Source: Pelagicoccus sp. SDUM812003
GTDB taxonomy: Bacteria > Verrucomicrobiota > Verrucomicrobiia > Opitutales > Opitutaceae
Assembly: GCF_031127815.1 (NCBI RefSeq)
Contig: NZ_JARXHY010000005.1
Coordinates: 1-64,000, forward strand
Length of the DNA stretch: 64,000 nucleotides
Direction: 5' to 3'
In this document: positions 27,054 to 36,536 of the stretch, in pieces
Layout: each line of letters begins with the position of its first letter
How positions within the stretch are numbered: the first letter of the stretch is position 1
Program-made: the position numbers and the translations under genes
The notes under the pieces: generated by a model
What the model saw: the letters and a program-made list of their open reading frames with translations, nothing else
Databases searched by the model: none
What the model was told of the DNA's origin: nothing

Positions 27054-27989
27054 CTACTTCGGAAAACGGATGTCCATCCAGACCGGGCGATGGTCGCTGC
27101 CGCGGAAGAAGTCCTCATGCCAGTACACGCCTCCGTTCAAGACGGCGACCGCCTCTAACCCCGGAGAAACGAGGAGGTAGTCGATTCGCGAATACTCCGC
27201 CCCCTTCTCGTAGAAGTGAGTCCAAATCTGCTTCTGGTGGTCGCTATGATCCTGCAAGCGACTGATCTGCACCTCGCCCTTGCTGAGAAAGCGCCTCACT
27301 GCGGAGGAGTGAGGACCATCATTCAGATCCCCCGCGATGACAAACATGTTTCGCGACGGTTCAGAGCATCGACGCAATATCCGATCTCGAGCCGCTTGCG
27401 CCTCGCCCGCTCGTCTGAGCGAGGACTGCGGGTCGCGCTCGTCGTCGGTGTATTTGCTTTTCAAATGCAGAGCGAACAAAGCCAACTCCTGATCGGTCGA
27501 CGCTATCCGCACGCGCAGTTCGAGCATGCCCCGCTTCACTCGGCTCGCTTCGCCGAAAATCGTGAAATCGAGATCGACATGCTCCAGCGACTCCACCGAA
27601 AAGCCTCGGTCCTCGCGCCAAAGAGCTCCCACCATGCGGGATTGGTCTTCGCCCCGAACAAGGGCCATTCCGTGATAGACCAACCCGTCACGAGCCAAAT
27701 CCTCGCGCAGCTCTCGTAGAAAGTCTTGGGATCCGACTTCCTGCACCGCGAGCACATCGGCTTCCAGCGCCAGGATCGTCTCCCGCACCACCGCCTTTTC
27801 AATCTCCCGTTTCGGATAATCGAGCCGATATCGGCCCTCCACCAGACGATCCATGCTAAGGTAGTTGCGGAGATTGTAGGTCGCCACCCGCAATCCCTCC
27901 TTTGGGGGCGGTTCAGGCAGCTCCTCCGGGCGCAGAACAGCGACGAGAGAGAGGCAGAAAAGCCAAGTCAGCCTACGGAACCGTTTCAT
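27054..27989 (-). CDS. Secreted endonuclease/exonuclease/phosphatase-family protein
   Basis: Metal-dependent phosphodiesterase fold (EEP). Motifs in order: VATYNLRNY, LAVQEV (metal Glu), ALHLKS, AGDLND (catalytic Asp-x-Asn), RIDYLLVS and GSDHRPV (catalytic His). All catalytic residues are present, so it should cut nucleic acid, a phospholipid head group or another phosphodiester. Residues 1-20 are a signal peptide or anchor, making an external or periplasmic nuclease or phosphatase likely. It converges on the Nudix gene with a 4-bp gap. Length 311. Confidence 0.82.
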   Translation of the reverse strand: MKRFRRLTWLFCLSLVAVLRPEELPEPPPKEGLRVATYNLRNYLSMDRLVEGRYRLDYPKREIEKAVVRETILALEADVLAVQEVGSQDFLRELREDLARDGLVYHGMALVRGEDQSRMVGALWREDRGFSVESLEHVDLDFTIFGEASRVKRGMLELRVRIASTDQELALFALHLKSKYTDDERDPQSSLRRAGEAQAARDRILRRCSEPSRNMFVIAGDLNDGPHSSAVRRFLSKGEVQISRLQDHSDHQKQIWTHFYEKGAEYSRIDYLLVSPGLEAVAVLNGGVYWHEDFFRGSDHRPVWMDIRFPK

Positions 27990-28015
27990 CGCCCACGCGC
28001 CAGGATCTCGTTCGC

Positions 28016-29263
28016 TCAGTCCCCTCTCATCGAATGCTCGCGCTCCAACAAGGTCGGATGGCTGTAGTGGAAACCGCTGTACGCAGGGTGTGGCTGCAGA
28101 TTGCTCAGGTTCTTTTCGCTCAACTGGCGCAAGGCCCGGCTGAGAGGTTTCCAGGACCCCACGATGTCGCGAGCGAAGGCGTCGGCCTCGTATTCATGTT
28201 TTCGAGACATGACATTGAAGATCGGGGTCAGCCAAAACGTGAACAGTCCGCCGATAAGCCCGAAGAGGAGGAAGGCGATGCCGATGTCGGCGCTTTGCGG
28301 ATCGAATCCGAAATCGGAGAAGAACCGTTCGCTGCGAGCGAGGTAGCCGACGATCCAGAACCCGGCGAGCATCATCAGCCCCGAGGTGATCAGCATTTTC
28401 GGGATATGCCCCTTTTTGTAATGTCCGATTTCGTGAGCCAGCACAGCTTCGATCTCCTCCTCCCCGAGCTGTTCGATCAACGTATCGTAAAGCACGATAC
28501 GGCGGAATTTTCCGAAGCCTGTGAAGTAGGCGTTTGAGTGGGCCGAACGCTTGCTGCCATCGATGACCTGGATGGCGTTGCACTTGAAGCCAGCCTTGTC
28601 CGACATGGCCATCAACCGCGTTTTCAGCGGCCCGTCCTCCAGGGGCGTCAGCTTGTTGAAGAGAGGGATGATGAGCATGGGATAGAGCACCATCATGACG
28701 AGTTGGAAGACGAACATCACGCCGAAGCCGACCGCCCACCAGAGCGGACCGATCCAGTCCACAAGGCTGATGAGCACCCATAGTAGCGGAAATCCTATGA
28801 TCAGACCCACCAAGGTCCCCTTCAGCTTGTCAGCGAGCCAAAGCCCCACGCTGCTGCGATTGAAGCCAAACCGCGCCTCGATCTTGAACTGAGACCAGTA
28901 GTCGAATGGAAGACTGGGTAGCCCAGCGACCACCATCGCCACTACCAGAAAAAGGGCCGAGCTCCAGGCCGCGTTTCCAAAGGTCGCCGACCACGTCTCG
29001 AAGGCCGCAGGCAGCACGCCGGAAAGCACGATCGCCGCCACCACCAGGGCGTCGAAAAGAAGCTCCCAGGATCCGAAACGGCTTTTCGCGAGGGTGTAGC
29101 GGTTGGACTTGTTGAAATTTTCCTCGCTCATCACGCCCTCCAGCTCGGCAGGCAGCTTGCTGGAACGCTTCGCCACGTGGGCGCGGTTCAGGGCTTCGAG
29201 GACCAGTTCCGCCCCGAGTTTCGCTAGGAGGGCGACTAGAAAGACCACTTCAAGGGGTGTCAT
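28016..29263 (-). CDS. M48-family integral membrane zinc protease (Ste24/CAAX protease 1-like)
   Basis: A 415-residue membrane protein with several helices and the M48 motif HEIGH (277-281) in VLAHEIGHYKKG. A conserved downstream EYEADAFA gives the third zinc ligand. The N-terminal part, including NFNKSNRYTLAKSRFG and a later WSQFKIEARFGFNRSS, matches the Ste24 group rather than the shorter HtpX. In bacteria these proteases act in membrane-protein quality control; prenylated substrates are unlikely. The gene ends 26 bp before the EEP gene and is divergent from xseB. Confidence 0.88.
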   Translation of the reverse strand: MTPLEVVFLVALLAKLGAELVLEALNRAHVAKRSSKLPAELEGVMSEENFNKSNRYTLAKSRFGSWELLFDALVVAAIVLSGVLPAAFETWSATFGNAAWSSALFLVVAMVVAGLPSLPFDYWSQFKIEARFGFNRSSVGLWLADKLKGTLVGLIIGFPLLWVLISLVDWIGPLWWAVGFGVMFVFQLVMMVLYPMLIIPLFNKLTPLEDGPLKTRLMAMSDKAGFKCNAIQVIDGSKRSAHSNAYFTGFGKFRRIVLYDTLIEQLGEEEIEAVLAHEIGHYKKGHIPKMLITSGLMMLAGFWIVGYLARSERFFSDFGFDPQSADIGIAFLLFGLIGGLFTFWLTPIFNVMSRKHEYEADAFARDIVGSWKPLSRALRQLSEKNLSNLQPHPAYSGFHYSHPTLLEREHSMRGD

Positions 29264-29426
29264 ATCCCCAAGCCATCTCTAAGATCCGAGGGCCTGTCCA
29301 GCGCGGAGTTCCCTGAGGGTGGATCGGGGCGATGCTGAAGCTCGGTCCACCTGAGTGCCCCGGTCTGCGTCGCGCGCCGATTTCGTGCCTTGAACTCCAA
29401 GCCGAGCCTCGCATAGTGCACCCTTC

Positions 29427-29672
29427 GTGAGCGCCAAGAAAAAGGAAACGATCGCCAGTTTCGAAGAGGGACTGGAAAAGCTGGAAGCCATCGTGCAGGA
29501 GATGGAGGAAGGAAAACTGCCGCTGGAAAAGCTGATCACCCACTACGAATCCGGTTCGAAGCTGCTCGCCGAATGCGATCTCAAGCTCAAGGAAGCGGAA
29601 AAGAAGATAGAAATCCTGCGCTCGAAAAACGCGGAAAACCCGGTCTTCGAGGATTTCGATCCCGATCAGTAG
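29427..29672 (+). CDS. xseB: Exodeoxyribonuclease VII small subunit
   Basis: Small helical subunit that binds XseA to degrade single-stranded DNA. The 81-residue coiled-coil protein shows the family pattern FEEGLEKLEAIVQEMEEGKL followed by LPLEKLITHYESGSKLLAECDL. The start is GTG 29427; no ATG fits. It precedes dxs by 20 bp, a frequent xseB-(ispA)-dxs arrangement in bacteria. The large subunit xseA is not in the window. Confidence 0.9.
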   Translation: MSAKKKETIASFEEGLEKLEAIVQEMEEGKLPLEKLITHYESGSKLLAECDLKLKEAEKKIEILRSKNAENPVFEDFDPDQ

Positions 29673-29692
29673 CCGTTTATAGACTCAAAACG

Positions 29693-31678
29693 ATGGACAA
29701 GAGCGAGGCTTTGCCCTCAGCTACGCGCCTCTCATTTTACGCCTTGAAAGACCAGTCACAGAAATCCTCCTCGCCCGCCGGCAGCGCCTATCCTCTCCTC
29801 AGCCAGATCAAAGGGGCTTCCGACCTAAGAAAGCTAAGCAGCGTCCAGCTCGAATCGTTGGCCGAAGAAATCCGACAGCGCTTGATAAACGTCACCTCGG
29901 TCAACGGTGGCCATCTGGGGCCGAATCTCGGCGTGGTGGAGCTGAGCATCGCCCTGCACCTGGTGTTCGACACTCCCGCGGATCAGTTCGTCTTCGACAC
30001 CTCCCACCAGGGCTACGTGCACAAGCTGCTCACTGGTCGCAACGGTCCCGACTTCGAAGGCATCCGCTCCTCCAAGGGTCTGAGCGGATTTCTCGCTCGC
30101 GACGAGAGCGAGCATGACGCGTTCGGGGCGGGTCACGCCGGCACGGCGCTTTCCGCAGCTCTCGGCATGGCGACGGCCCGCGACGTCCTCAAGTCCAAGG
30201 ATCATGTGGTGGCGGTCTGCGGCGACGCTTCCTTCACCTGCGGCATCACCATGGAGGCGCTCAACAACGTGGCCGCCTCCACCCAGCGCCTGATCATCGT
30301 GCTCAACGACAACGAGTGGTCCATCGCCAAAAACGTCGGCGCCATATCGAAGTACCTCAATGAGCTCATCACCAACCCGATCTACAACCGCTTGCATCAC
30401 GACGTGGGCACTCTGCTGAAGAGCGTGCCGGGCGGCGACCAGCTGGTGAAGCTGGGCAAGACCGCGGAAAAGGGCTGGAAGAGCATGGTGCTGCCCTCCT
30501 CGCTTTTCGAAAAATACGGCGTGCGCTACCTGGGGCCGATCGACGGCCACGACCTTCCGCTGGTGAGGCGCTACCTGGAGTTCGCCAAGGAATCCGACGA
30601 GCCGGTCATCGTGCACGTGGTCACCAAGAAGGGCAAGGGCTACAAGCCCGCCATCGACCATCCGGAGCGTTTTCACGGCACAAGCCCATTCGCCATCCCT
30701 TCCGGGCTTCCTTCAAAGAAGACGAAAACCCCGCCACCCGCCTATCAGGACGTCTTCGGCAAAGCCATGGTTCGCTTCGCCAAAGCCAATCCCAAGATCG
30801 TCGGCATCACCGGGGCCATGCCTTCCGGCACCGGCCTGATCCACTTGAGCGACGAAGTTCCTGAGCAGTTCTACGACGTGGGCATCGCGGAGGAGCATGC
30901 CGTCCTATTCGCCGCGGGCATGGCCACACGCGGTCTGCGGCCAGTCTGCGGCATCTACAGCACCTTTCTACAACGGGCCTTCGACCAGATCATACACGAC
31001 GTCTGCTTGCAGAAGCTCCCGGTGGTCTTCTGCATGGACCGAGCCGGCTTGTCGCCAAACGACGGCCCGACGCACCACGGCCTTTTCGACATCGCCTACC
31101 TGCGCATGGTGCCCAACCTCATCTTCATGCAGCCCAGCAATGAGGACGAGCTGGTCGACATGATGCAAACCGCGTTCAGCCAAAACCTGCCGGCGTTCAT
31201 CCGCTACCCGCGCGGCTCGGGCGTCGGGGTTGAAATGAAGACCGATCCGCAGGCCTTGCCGATCGGCAAAGCGGAAGTCGTGAAAAACGGCAGCGAATTG
31301 GTTATCTGGGCCTTGGGACCGATGGTTCAGGACGCTTTGCAGCTCGCGCAGACGCTGGAAGCGGAAGATGGCGTCAAGGTCGGCGTGGTCAACGCCCGCT
31401 TCATCAAACCGCTCGATCGGAGCCTCTTGCTAGAACAGGCCGACACGGCCACGCTGCTTGTGACCATGGAGGATGGCGTGCTTTCCGGCGGTTTCGGCAG
31501 CCTGGTGGCGGAGACCCTGGTCGACAACGGTCTCGCTACGCCCTTGCACCGCATCGGCTGGCCGGATGAGTTCGTCAGTCACGGCGACAGCGTGGCGGAG
31601 CTCCGAAGCCGCCACGGCCTCTCTCCCGACGATATGCTGCGAGGTATCCGCTCAAAGCTGAAGACGCTACACGCCTAG
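29693..31678 (+). CDS. dxs: 1-deoxy-D-xylulose-5-phosphate synthase
   Basis: Thiamine-diphosphate enzyme that condenses pyruvate and glyceraldehyde 3-phosphate, the first step of the MEP isoprenoid pathway. Normal length (661). NGGHLGPNLG (71-80, His74), the ThDP region GDASFTCG...EALNN (177-192), VLNDNEWSI, and GIAEEHAVLFAAG of the second domain are present. Compared with the usual GDG the third residue is Ala179. The ATG at 29693 is used; the open frame upstream overlaps xseB. It sits in an xseB-dxs operon and overlaps the convergent EVE gene by 12 bases. Confidence 0.94.
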   Translation: MDKSEALPSATRLSFYALKDQSQKSSSPAGSAYPLLSQIKGASDLRKLSSVQLESLAEEIRQRLINVTSVNGGHLGPNLGVVELSIALHLVFDTPADQFVFDTSHQGYVHKLLTGRNGPDFEGIRSSKGLSGFLARDESEHDAFGAGHAGTALSAALGMATARDVLKSKDHVVAVCGDASFTCGITMEALNNVAASTQRLIIVLNDNEWSIAKNVGAISKYLNELITNPIYNRLHHDVGTLLKSVPGGDQLVKLGKTAEKGWKSMVLPSSLFEKYGVRYLGPIDGHDLPLVRRYLEFAKESDEPVIVHVVTKKGKGYKPAIDHPERFHGTSPFAIPSGLPSKKTKTPPPAYQDVFGKAMVRFAKANPKIVGITGAMPSGTGLIHLSDEVPEQFYDVGIAEEHAVLFAAGMATRGLRPVCGIYSTFLQRAFDQIIHDVCLQKLPVVFCMDRAGLSPNDGPTHHGLFDIAYLRMVPNLIFMQPSNEDELVDMMQTAFSQNLPAFIRYPRGSGVGVEMKTDPQALPIGKAEVVKNGSELVIWALGPMVQDALQLAQTLEAEDGVKVGVVNARFIKPLDRSLLLEQADTATLLVTMEDGVLSGGFGSLVAETLVDNGLATPLHRIGWPDEFVSHGDSVAELRSRHGLSPDDMLRGIRSKLKTLHA

Positions 31679-32173
31679 CGTTTTCAGATCCTTGACGAGA
31701 AGCCCGCCCATTTTGCAGACCGCCTTGAAATGCTGAAGCTCGACCGGCTGGATCGAGAGTCTTTGCCCACGCTTCACCACCAGCATTTCCTCGAGCTCGG
31801 GCGTTTCCTTCATCTCCTTGAGCGAGACCAGACGCTTGAAGGGCAGCGCATACTTGAAGTCCACCATCAGCCAGCGTGGCTCCTCTGGCTTGGACTTCGC
31901 ATCGTAATAGTCCGACTTCGGGTCGAACTGCGTGTGGTCCGGATAGGCTGACTCGCTGACGACCTCCGCCAAGCCGACAGCTCCGCTTTGCGGACCGGCG
32001 TTGGAGTGGTAGAACAACGCGATGTCCCCCTTCTTCATGCTGTCACGCATGAAGTTTCGGGCCTGATAGTTCCGAATCCCATCCCAGTGCTCGGTCTGTT
32101 TCGGACAGGCCTTCAGGTCGTCGAAGGAGAACACATCCGGTTCACTCTTAATCAGCCAAAGATTCTTCGCCAT
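31667..32173 (-). CDS. EVE-domain protein (PUA-like)
   Basis: A 168-residue single-domain protein of the EVE/thymocyte-nuclear-protein type. It has the start [16 protein letters not shown], then [21 protein letters not shown] and [19 protein letters not shown], all family hallmarks. EVE domains bind modified bases in DNA or RNA. ATG 32173 directly precedes the conserved core; a longer upstream frame has no support. The gene overlaps the 3' end of dxs by 12 bases in convergent orientation. Its substrate is unknown. Confidence 0.88.
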   Translation of the reverse strand: MAKNLWLIKSEPDVFSFDDLKACPKQTEHWDGIRNYQARNFMRDSMKKGDIALFYHSNAGPQSGAVGLAEVVSESAYPDHTQFDPKSDYYDAKSKPEEPRWLMVDFKYALPFKRLVSLKEMKETPELEEMLVVKRGQRLSIQPVELQHFKAVCKMGGLLVKDLKTLGV

Positions 32174-32390
32174 GACCTCACCAAGGGTACAAGCTGGACC
32201 CTCCTCAAGCAAAAACCGAAGGCTACTCCCAGCCCTCAAGCCCCAGGCCGAAGCCGGGCCATGCGCGCGTTCAAATACAATTTTTCGTCAAACGCCTCAC
32301 CCCGCATCAAGAATCTCTGAGAGTCGTCGAATATCGAGTCGGAGGGCTTTCGATCTCCTTCCGCCCACGAACAATCGCCCACGACACCCC

Positions 32391-33944
32391 ATGCTCAATC
32401 GACTAAGCCTCAATCTGCGTATCACTTTTCTGGGCACTGCCGTCATCCTGGCATTCTCGCTGGTTTCCGCCGCATTGTATCCGAAACTGAAAACCCAGTT
32501 CTTCGGAGAGAAAAAGGCCAAAACCCAAAACCTGGTGGAAAGCGCCGCGGGTATCATCGACTTCTACGTCAACGAAAGCCAAAGCGGCCGCATGGGAAAA
32601 GAGGCCGCCCAGGAAGCCGCCAAGGCGATGCTGGCCACCCTCCGCTACGACAACAGCAACTATTTCTGGGTGAACGACCTGCATCCGAACATGATCATGC
32701 ACCCGATGAAGCCTCAGCTCAACGGGCAGGACCTCAGCGAGCTCGCAGACCCCAATGGCAAGCGGCTTTTCGTGGAAATGGTCAAGACGGTGCAAAAAAA
32801 CGGCAGCGGATTCGTGGACTACGACTGGCCCAAGCCAGGCAAGGAAAAGCCTGAGCCCAAGATCTCCTTCGTCACCCTCGAACCGACTTGGGGTTGGGTC
32901 ATCGGCTCGGGCATCTACGTGGACGATGTCTACGCGCAGCTCCGTTCGCTGTTCCTCTTCCTCTATGGAGCGATCGGCATCCTCGCCATCCTCTCCACCA
33001 TCGCCTTCCACTACCTCGCTCGCAGCATATCGACGCCAATCGACCGCACCATACATTTGATCGAAAAGGGCTCGCGCCAGATCAACGGAGCCACTGGACT
33101 CGTATCCAACAATTCGACACACCTCGCGGAAAAGTCGACCGAGCAAGCGAGCTCCTTGAACATGACAACCGCCGCGATCGAGCGGATGCGCGATTCCACT
33201 CAATGCAACGCCGACAACAGCGTGCGAGCCAACGAGCTGATGACTACGAGCAACCAAATCCTCGTCGAAGCGGAGCGCTCCATGCAGCGGCTCACCGCTT
33301 CCATGAAGGATATCACGCAGTCCAGCCAGGAGACCTCCAACATCGTGAAAACCATCGACGAAATCGCCTTCCAGACCAACATCCTAGCCCTGAACGCCGC
33401 AGTCGAAGCAGCCCGGGCCGGCGAGGCTGGAGCTGGTTTCGCAGTGGTGGCTGACGAGGTCCGCAGCCTCGCCCAACGCGCCGCAAAAGCCGCCCACGAC
33501 ACCGGAGTGCGTATCGACGATACCGTGGCCAAGATCAACGAAGGCGCGGCGCTCGTCTCCCACACCTCCAGCTCCTTCAATCTGGCTACGGAAAAGAGCA
33601 ACGAGCTGAAGGAATTGCTCTCGGAGATCAAGGACGCCTCTCAAAGCCAAGCCGATGGTATTCGCGATATCGATACATCGATAAGCAGCCTCGACCGAAT
33701 CACGCAAGAGAACGCGGCCAACGCGGAGGAATCCGCTGCCGCAGCCCAGGAGCTTGGCGCCGAAGCGCAGCACCTGCTTTCACTCGTCGACGACCTCACC
33801 GCCATCGTGGACGGCGCGAAGGCGATCGCGAGCCAGCCAGTCCCCCAGCCCTTTCGTGCATCGGCTCGTGGCGATTTCGATTCCATCTCACGAAAGGGAA
33901 AAAGCGTCTCCACCTCGCCGCAGGACTGGAACAGCTTCAACTAG
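32391..33944 (+). CDS. Methyl-accepting chemotaxis protein with single-Cache sensor
   Basis: Membrane chemoreceptor. A first helix (about 13-30) leads to a periplasmic sCache_2 domain (about 35-180, with [14 protein letters not shown] and [14 protein letters not shown]), a second helix (about 183-205), a short linker and a signalling coiled coil. The kinase-contact hairpin tip has the conserved [20 protein letters not shown]. The 517-residue length is normal. sCache domains usually bind small carboxylates. Start ATG 32391 precedes the first helix. No other chemotaxis genes are adjacent. Confidence 0.92.
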   Translation: MLNRLSLNLRITFLGTAVILAFSLVSAALYPKLKTQFFGEKKAKTQNLVESAAGIIDFYVNESQSGRMGKEAAQEAAKAMLATLRYDNSNYFWVNDLHPNMIMHPMKPQLNGQDLSELADPNGKRLFVEMVKTVQKNGSGFVDYDWPKPGKEKPEPKISFVTLEPTWGWVIGSGIYVDDVYAQLRSLFLFLYGAIGILAILSTIAFHYLARSISTPIDRTIHLIEKGSRQINGATGLVSNNSTHLAEKSTEQASSLNMTTAAIERMRDSTQCNADNSVRANELMTTSNQILVEAERSMQRLTASMKDITQSSQETSNIVKTIDEIAFQTNILALNAAVEAARAGEAGAGFAVVADEVRSLAQRAAKAAHDTGVRIDDTVAKINEGAALVSHTSSSFNLATEKSNELKELLSEIKDASQSQADGIRDIDTSISSLDRITQENAANAEESAAAAQELGAEAQHLLSLVDDLTAIVDGAKAIASQPVPQPFRASARGDFDSISRKGKSVSTSPQDWNSFN

Positions 33945-33963
33945 CCGGCTCCCGAAGCAGCCG

Positions 33964-34383
33964 TCAGCGCTGCGAACCGACGCTGTCTGGCAAAGAAGCC
34001 ATGGCGACCACGCCGAGCCCGGAACCCTGGCAGGCATCGAGCACCGCGACCGTTAGGCTCATCGGCACCGCATCGCTCACCTTCAGCCGCGTCGAGGACA
34101 CCCCGCGAGCTGCCGCCTTCTCGATCGCCAGAGTCAGTTGAGCAAGATCCGTCGCCTACCCATTGACCGTCACCATGCGTCGCGAGTCGATGACTAGCTC
34201 CAGGGCCTCAGGCCTGGCATCGACCTCCCCGGAGCTTGCGGTGGCCGCTTCCAATCCAGTCTCCTCCACGAAGATGGTGGTCACCACGAAAAAGACCAAC
34301 AGGATGAAAACCATGTCGATCAGAGGCGAGATATCGATGCGGGCCTCCGCCATGCACCGCTTGTATTTTTCGGAACTCTTCAT
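33964..34383 (-). pseudogene. exbD: ExbD/TolR-like protein interrupted by an in-frame amber codon
   Basis: The first 75 codons encode an ExbD: short cytoplasmic N-terminus, [20 protein letters not shown] (helix with the proton-pathway Asp), then VEETG. A TAG at 34158-34156 stops the frame after MVTVNG. The same frame stays open for 63 further codons and reads ATDLAQLTLAIEKAAARG and later SLTVAVLDACQGSGLGVVAMA, the normal ExbD C-terminal pattern, ending at TGA 33966. Total would be about 139 residues, the usual ExbD length. So this is a single-point nonsense mutation, a sequencing error or read-through. No exbB or tonB lies next to it. Confidence 0.75.
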
Positions 34384-34572
34384 GTCCTACACTTGTAGTA
34401 CTTTTATCGAATAGTCAAACGCGGGCGCCCTTTCTGCTGTCAGCCAACGCTTTCAGGCGGAGCAGTGGAAACATAGTCTTGATTCGCCGGTCATTCGACG
34501 GTGTCCTGCAGCCTTTCCCGCCAGCGTTTGCCTGGCTCCGTTTGCCAAATCCCACAACGATAACAACCATTT

Positions 34573-35541
34573 ATGAGCAGCTGGTCTGAACGCGTCAGAA
34601 ACGAAGTCGGAAAAGCCATCCTCGGACAGGAGGAGATCGTGGAACGCATGCTGGTCGCCCTTCTGGCGGACGGTCACGTGCTTCTTGAAGGAATGCCGGG
34701 TCTGGCCAAGACCCTCTTGATCAAGAGCCTCGGCACCGCCCTCGGACTCGAATTCGAACGCGTGCAGTTCACCCCTGACCTTCTGCCCAGCGACGTCATC
34801 GGCACCATGGTCTACCAGGCTCAGTCGGGACAGTTCGAACCGCACAAGGGTCCGATCTTCGCCAATCTGGTGCTTGCGGACGAAATCAACCGCGCCCCGG
34901 CCAAGGTGCAAAGCGCCTTGCTGGAAGCCATGCAGGAGAAGCAGGTCACTCTCGGCCCCACCTCGCACAAGCTTCCCAAGCCCTTTTTCGTCATGGCGAC
35001 GCAGAACCCGGTGGAGCAGGAAGGCACCTACCCGCTGCCCGAAGCGCAACGGGACCGCTTTCTCTTCAAGCTGCTGGTCGACTATCCGAGCCACGAAGAC
35101 GAATTCGAAATGATGCGACGCTGGGGACAAGTCACCGAAAAGCCGGAGCTACGACCCGTGGCCTCTGGCGAGGAGCTGCTGCAGCTGCGCAGCGAGGTGG
35201 ACGCAGTTCACGTGGCCGAGGAGATACAGGTCTACATTCTGGAACTGGTCCGCGCCACCCGAGAGATGGCTCAGTCGGGCCGACCCGAGGATCGCCTGCT
35301 TTCCTACGGCGCCTCGCCTCGCGCTTCCATCAGCCTCTATCAAGCCAGTCGAGCCCTCGCTTGGCTGCGCGGCATGGATCACGTTTCTCCCAGCATCGTG
35401 AAGGACATTTTCCTCGACGCGATGCGACATCGCGTCGGTCTCAGCTACGAAGCGGAAGCTGAAGAGATTTCCGCAGACGAAGTGCTGAAACGCATATTAG
35501 ACTCCACACCCATGCCATCAGGCCGCGTCGCCCACCGCTAG
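34573..35541 (+). CDS. moxR: MoxR-family AAA+ ATPase
   Basis: Chaperone-like ATPase that usually works with von Willebrand factor A proteins. Walker A GMPGLAKT (40-47), Walker B LVLADEINRAP, sensor 1 ATQNP and a C-terminal lid with SYGASPRASISL are all canonical. Length 322. It heads a same-strand run of six genes: moxR, DUF58, batA, batB, batC, batD. ATG 34573 follows a weak ribosome binding region. In Bacteroidetes and other phyla this cluster affects stress tolerance and envelope functions; the exact role here is inferred. Confidence 0.93.
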   Translation: MSSWSERVRNEVGKAILGQEEIVERMLVALLADGHVLLEGMPGLAKTLLIKSLGTALGLEFERVQFTPDLLPSDVIGTMVYQAQSGQFEPHKGPIFANLVLADEINRAPAKVQSALLEAMQEKQVTLGPTSHKLPKPFFVMATQNPVEQEGTYPLPEAQRDRFLFKLLVDYPSHEDEFEMMRRWGQVTEKPELRPVASGEELLQLRSEVDAVHVAEEIQVYILELVRATREMAQSGRPEDRLLSYGASPRASISLYQASRALAWLRGMDHVSPSIVKDIFLDAMRHRVGLSYEAEAEEISADEVLKRILDSTPMPSGRVAHR

Positions 35542-35615
35542 AGCGGTCTTCCGGCGATCGAGCGTCCAGCTTCGCCGCGAGGCCGCCATCGTTCGCCTTC
35601 AGGCTACCGTTTCCC

Positions 35616-36536
35616 ATGTCACCTTCATCGGACAACTCCAACCACCTTTCCAACCTTTCGGCGACCGTCGCATTGCTTCGGCGACTCGAATGGCGGGCTC
35701 GACTGGTGGTGCAGAGCGCCCTCGGAGGCGAGTACAAATCGAGCTTCCGCGGCAAGGGCATGGAATTCGACCAGGTGGTGAAATACGAGTTCGGCGACGA
35801 CGTGCGCGACATCGACTGGAACGTCACCGCCCGCCTTGGCGAAGCCTATAGGAAAAAGTTCGTCGAGGAGCGCGAGATCACCCTTTTCCTGCTTTTCGAG
35901 GATACCCCGTCCCTCCAGTTCGGCTCCGGAGAAACGAGCAAACGCGACGCCCTGCTGGAGCTTGCGAGCTTGCTGATGCTGCTCAGCGCCGTCAACGGCG
36001 ACCGCATTTCCCTGCTGCATGCCACGCCACAAGGCTATACGCTGAGCAAGTCCGCCACCGGTCGTGGGCGCATCATGAATACAGCGGCAAACCTCATGGG
36101 ACATCCCGCCCCGCCAGCCCTCGGCGAGCAGCAGGCCCAGATACCCTGGCGCTACCTTACCAAAGCCGCCCCGCGTCACAGCATTTTCATTTGGCTAGGA
36201 GACTTTCCCGCCCGTCCCGCTCCGGAGGCCTGGCCGGTTCTGCGGCGACGCTATCAACCGGTGGGCTTCCGCATCTCGGATCCATGGGAAATGCAGCTTC
36301 CGAAAACGGGCCGTCAGCCAGTCTACGATCCGGTCAGCGGCGAGCTGTTCACCCTAAATGGCGGCTCCGCCTCCCAAAGAGCGGCGCATGCCGATTGGAA
36401 GGAAGCCCGCGATCAGGGATTTCAAGCGCTCTTCCCGCAAAAGAGCGATCGCCTCACCCTCGTCGCTGGACACGACGCCATCGAGGCCGTCACCGAATTC
36501 TTTCACCAACGCATGAAACGGTTCGCTAGGCTATGA
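35616..36536 (+). CDS. DUF58 protein of the MoxR/Bat operon
   Basis: A 306-residue soluble protein with the DUF58 hallmark YKSSFRGKGMEFDQVVKYEFGDDVRDIDWNVTAR-type segment (about 40-75; only the central part is conserved strictly) and a degenerate VWA fold downstream. The protein has no clear MIDAS motif. It follows moxR by 74 bp and its stop overlaps batA by 4 bases, indicating translational coupling. In similar clusters DUF58 proteins link MoxR to the membrane VWA proteins; the biochemical role is unknown. Confidence 0.88.
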   Translation: MSPSSDNSNHLSNLSATVALLRRLEWRARLVVQSALGGEYKSSFRGKGMEFDQVVKYEFGDDVRDIDWNVTARLGEAYRKKFVEEREITLFLLFEDTPSLQFGSGETSKRDALLELASLLMLLSAVNGDRISLLHATPQGYTLSKSATGRGRIMNTAANLMGHPAPPALGEQQAQIPWRYLTKAAPRHSIFIWLGDFPARPAPEAWPVLRRRYQPVGFRISDPWEMQLPKTGRQPVYDPVSGELFTLNGGSASQRAAHADWKEARDQGFQALFPQKSDRLTLVAGHDAIEAVTEFFHQRMKRFARL

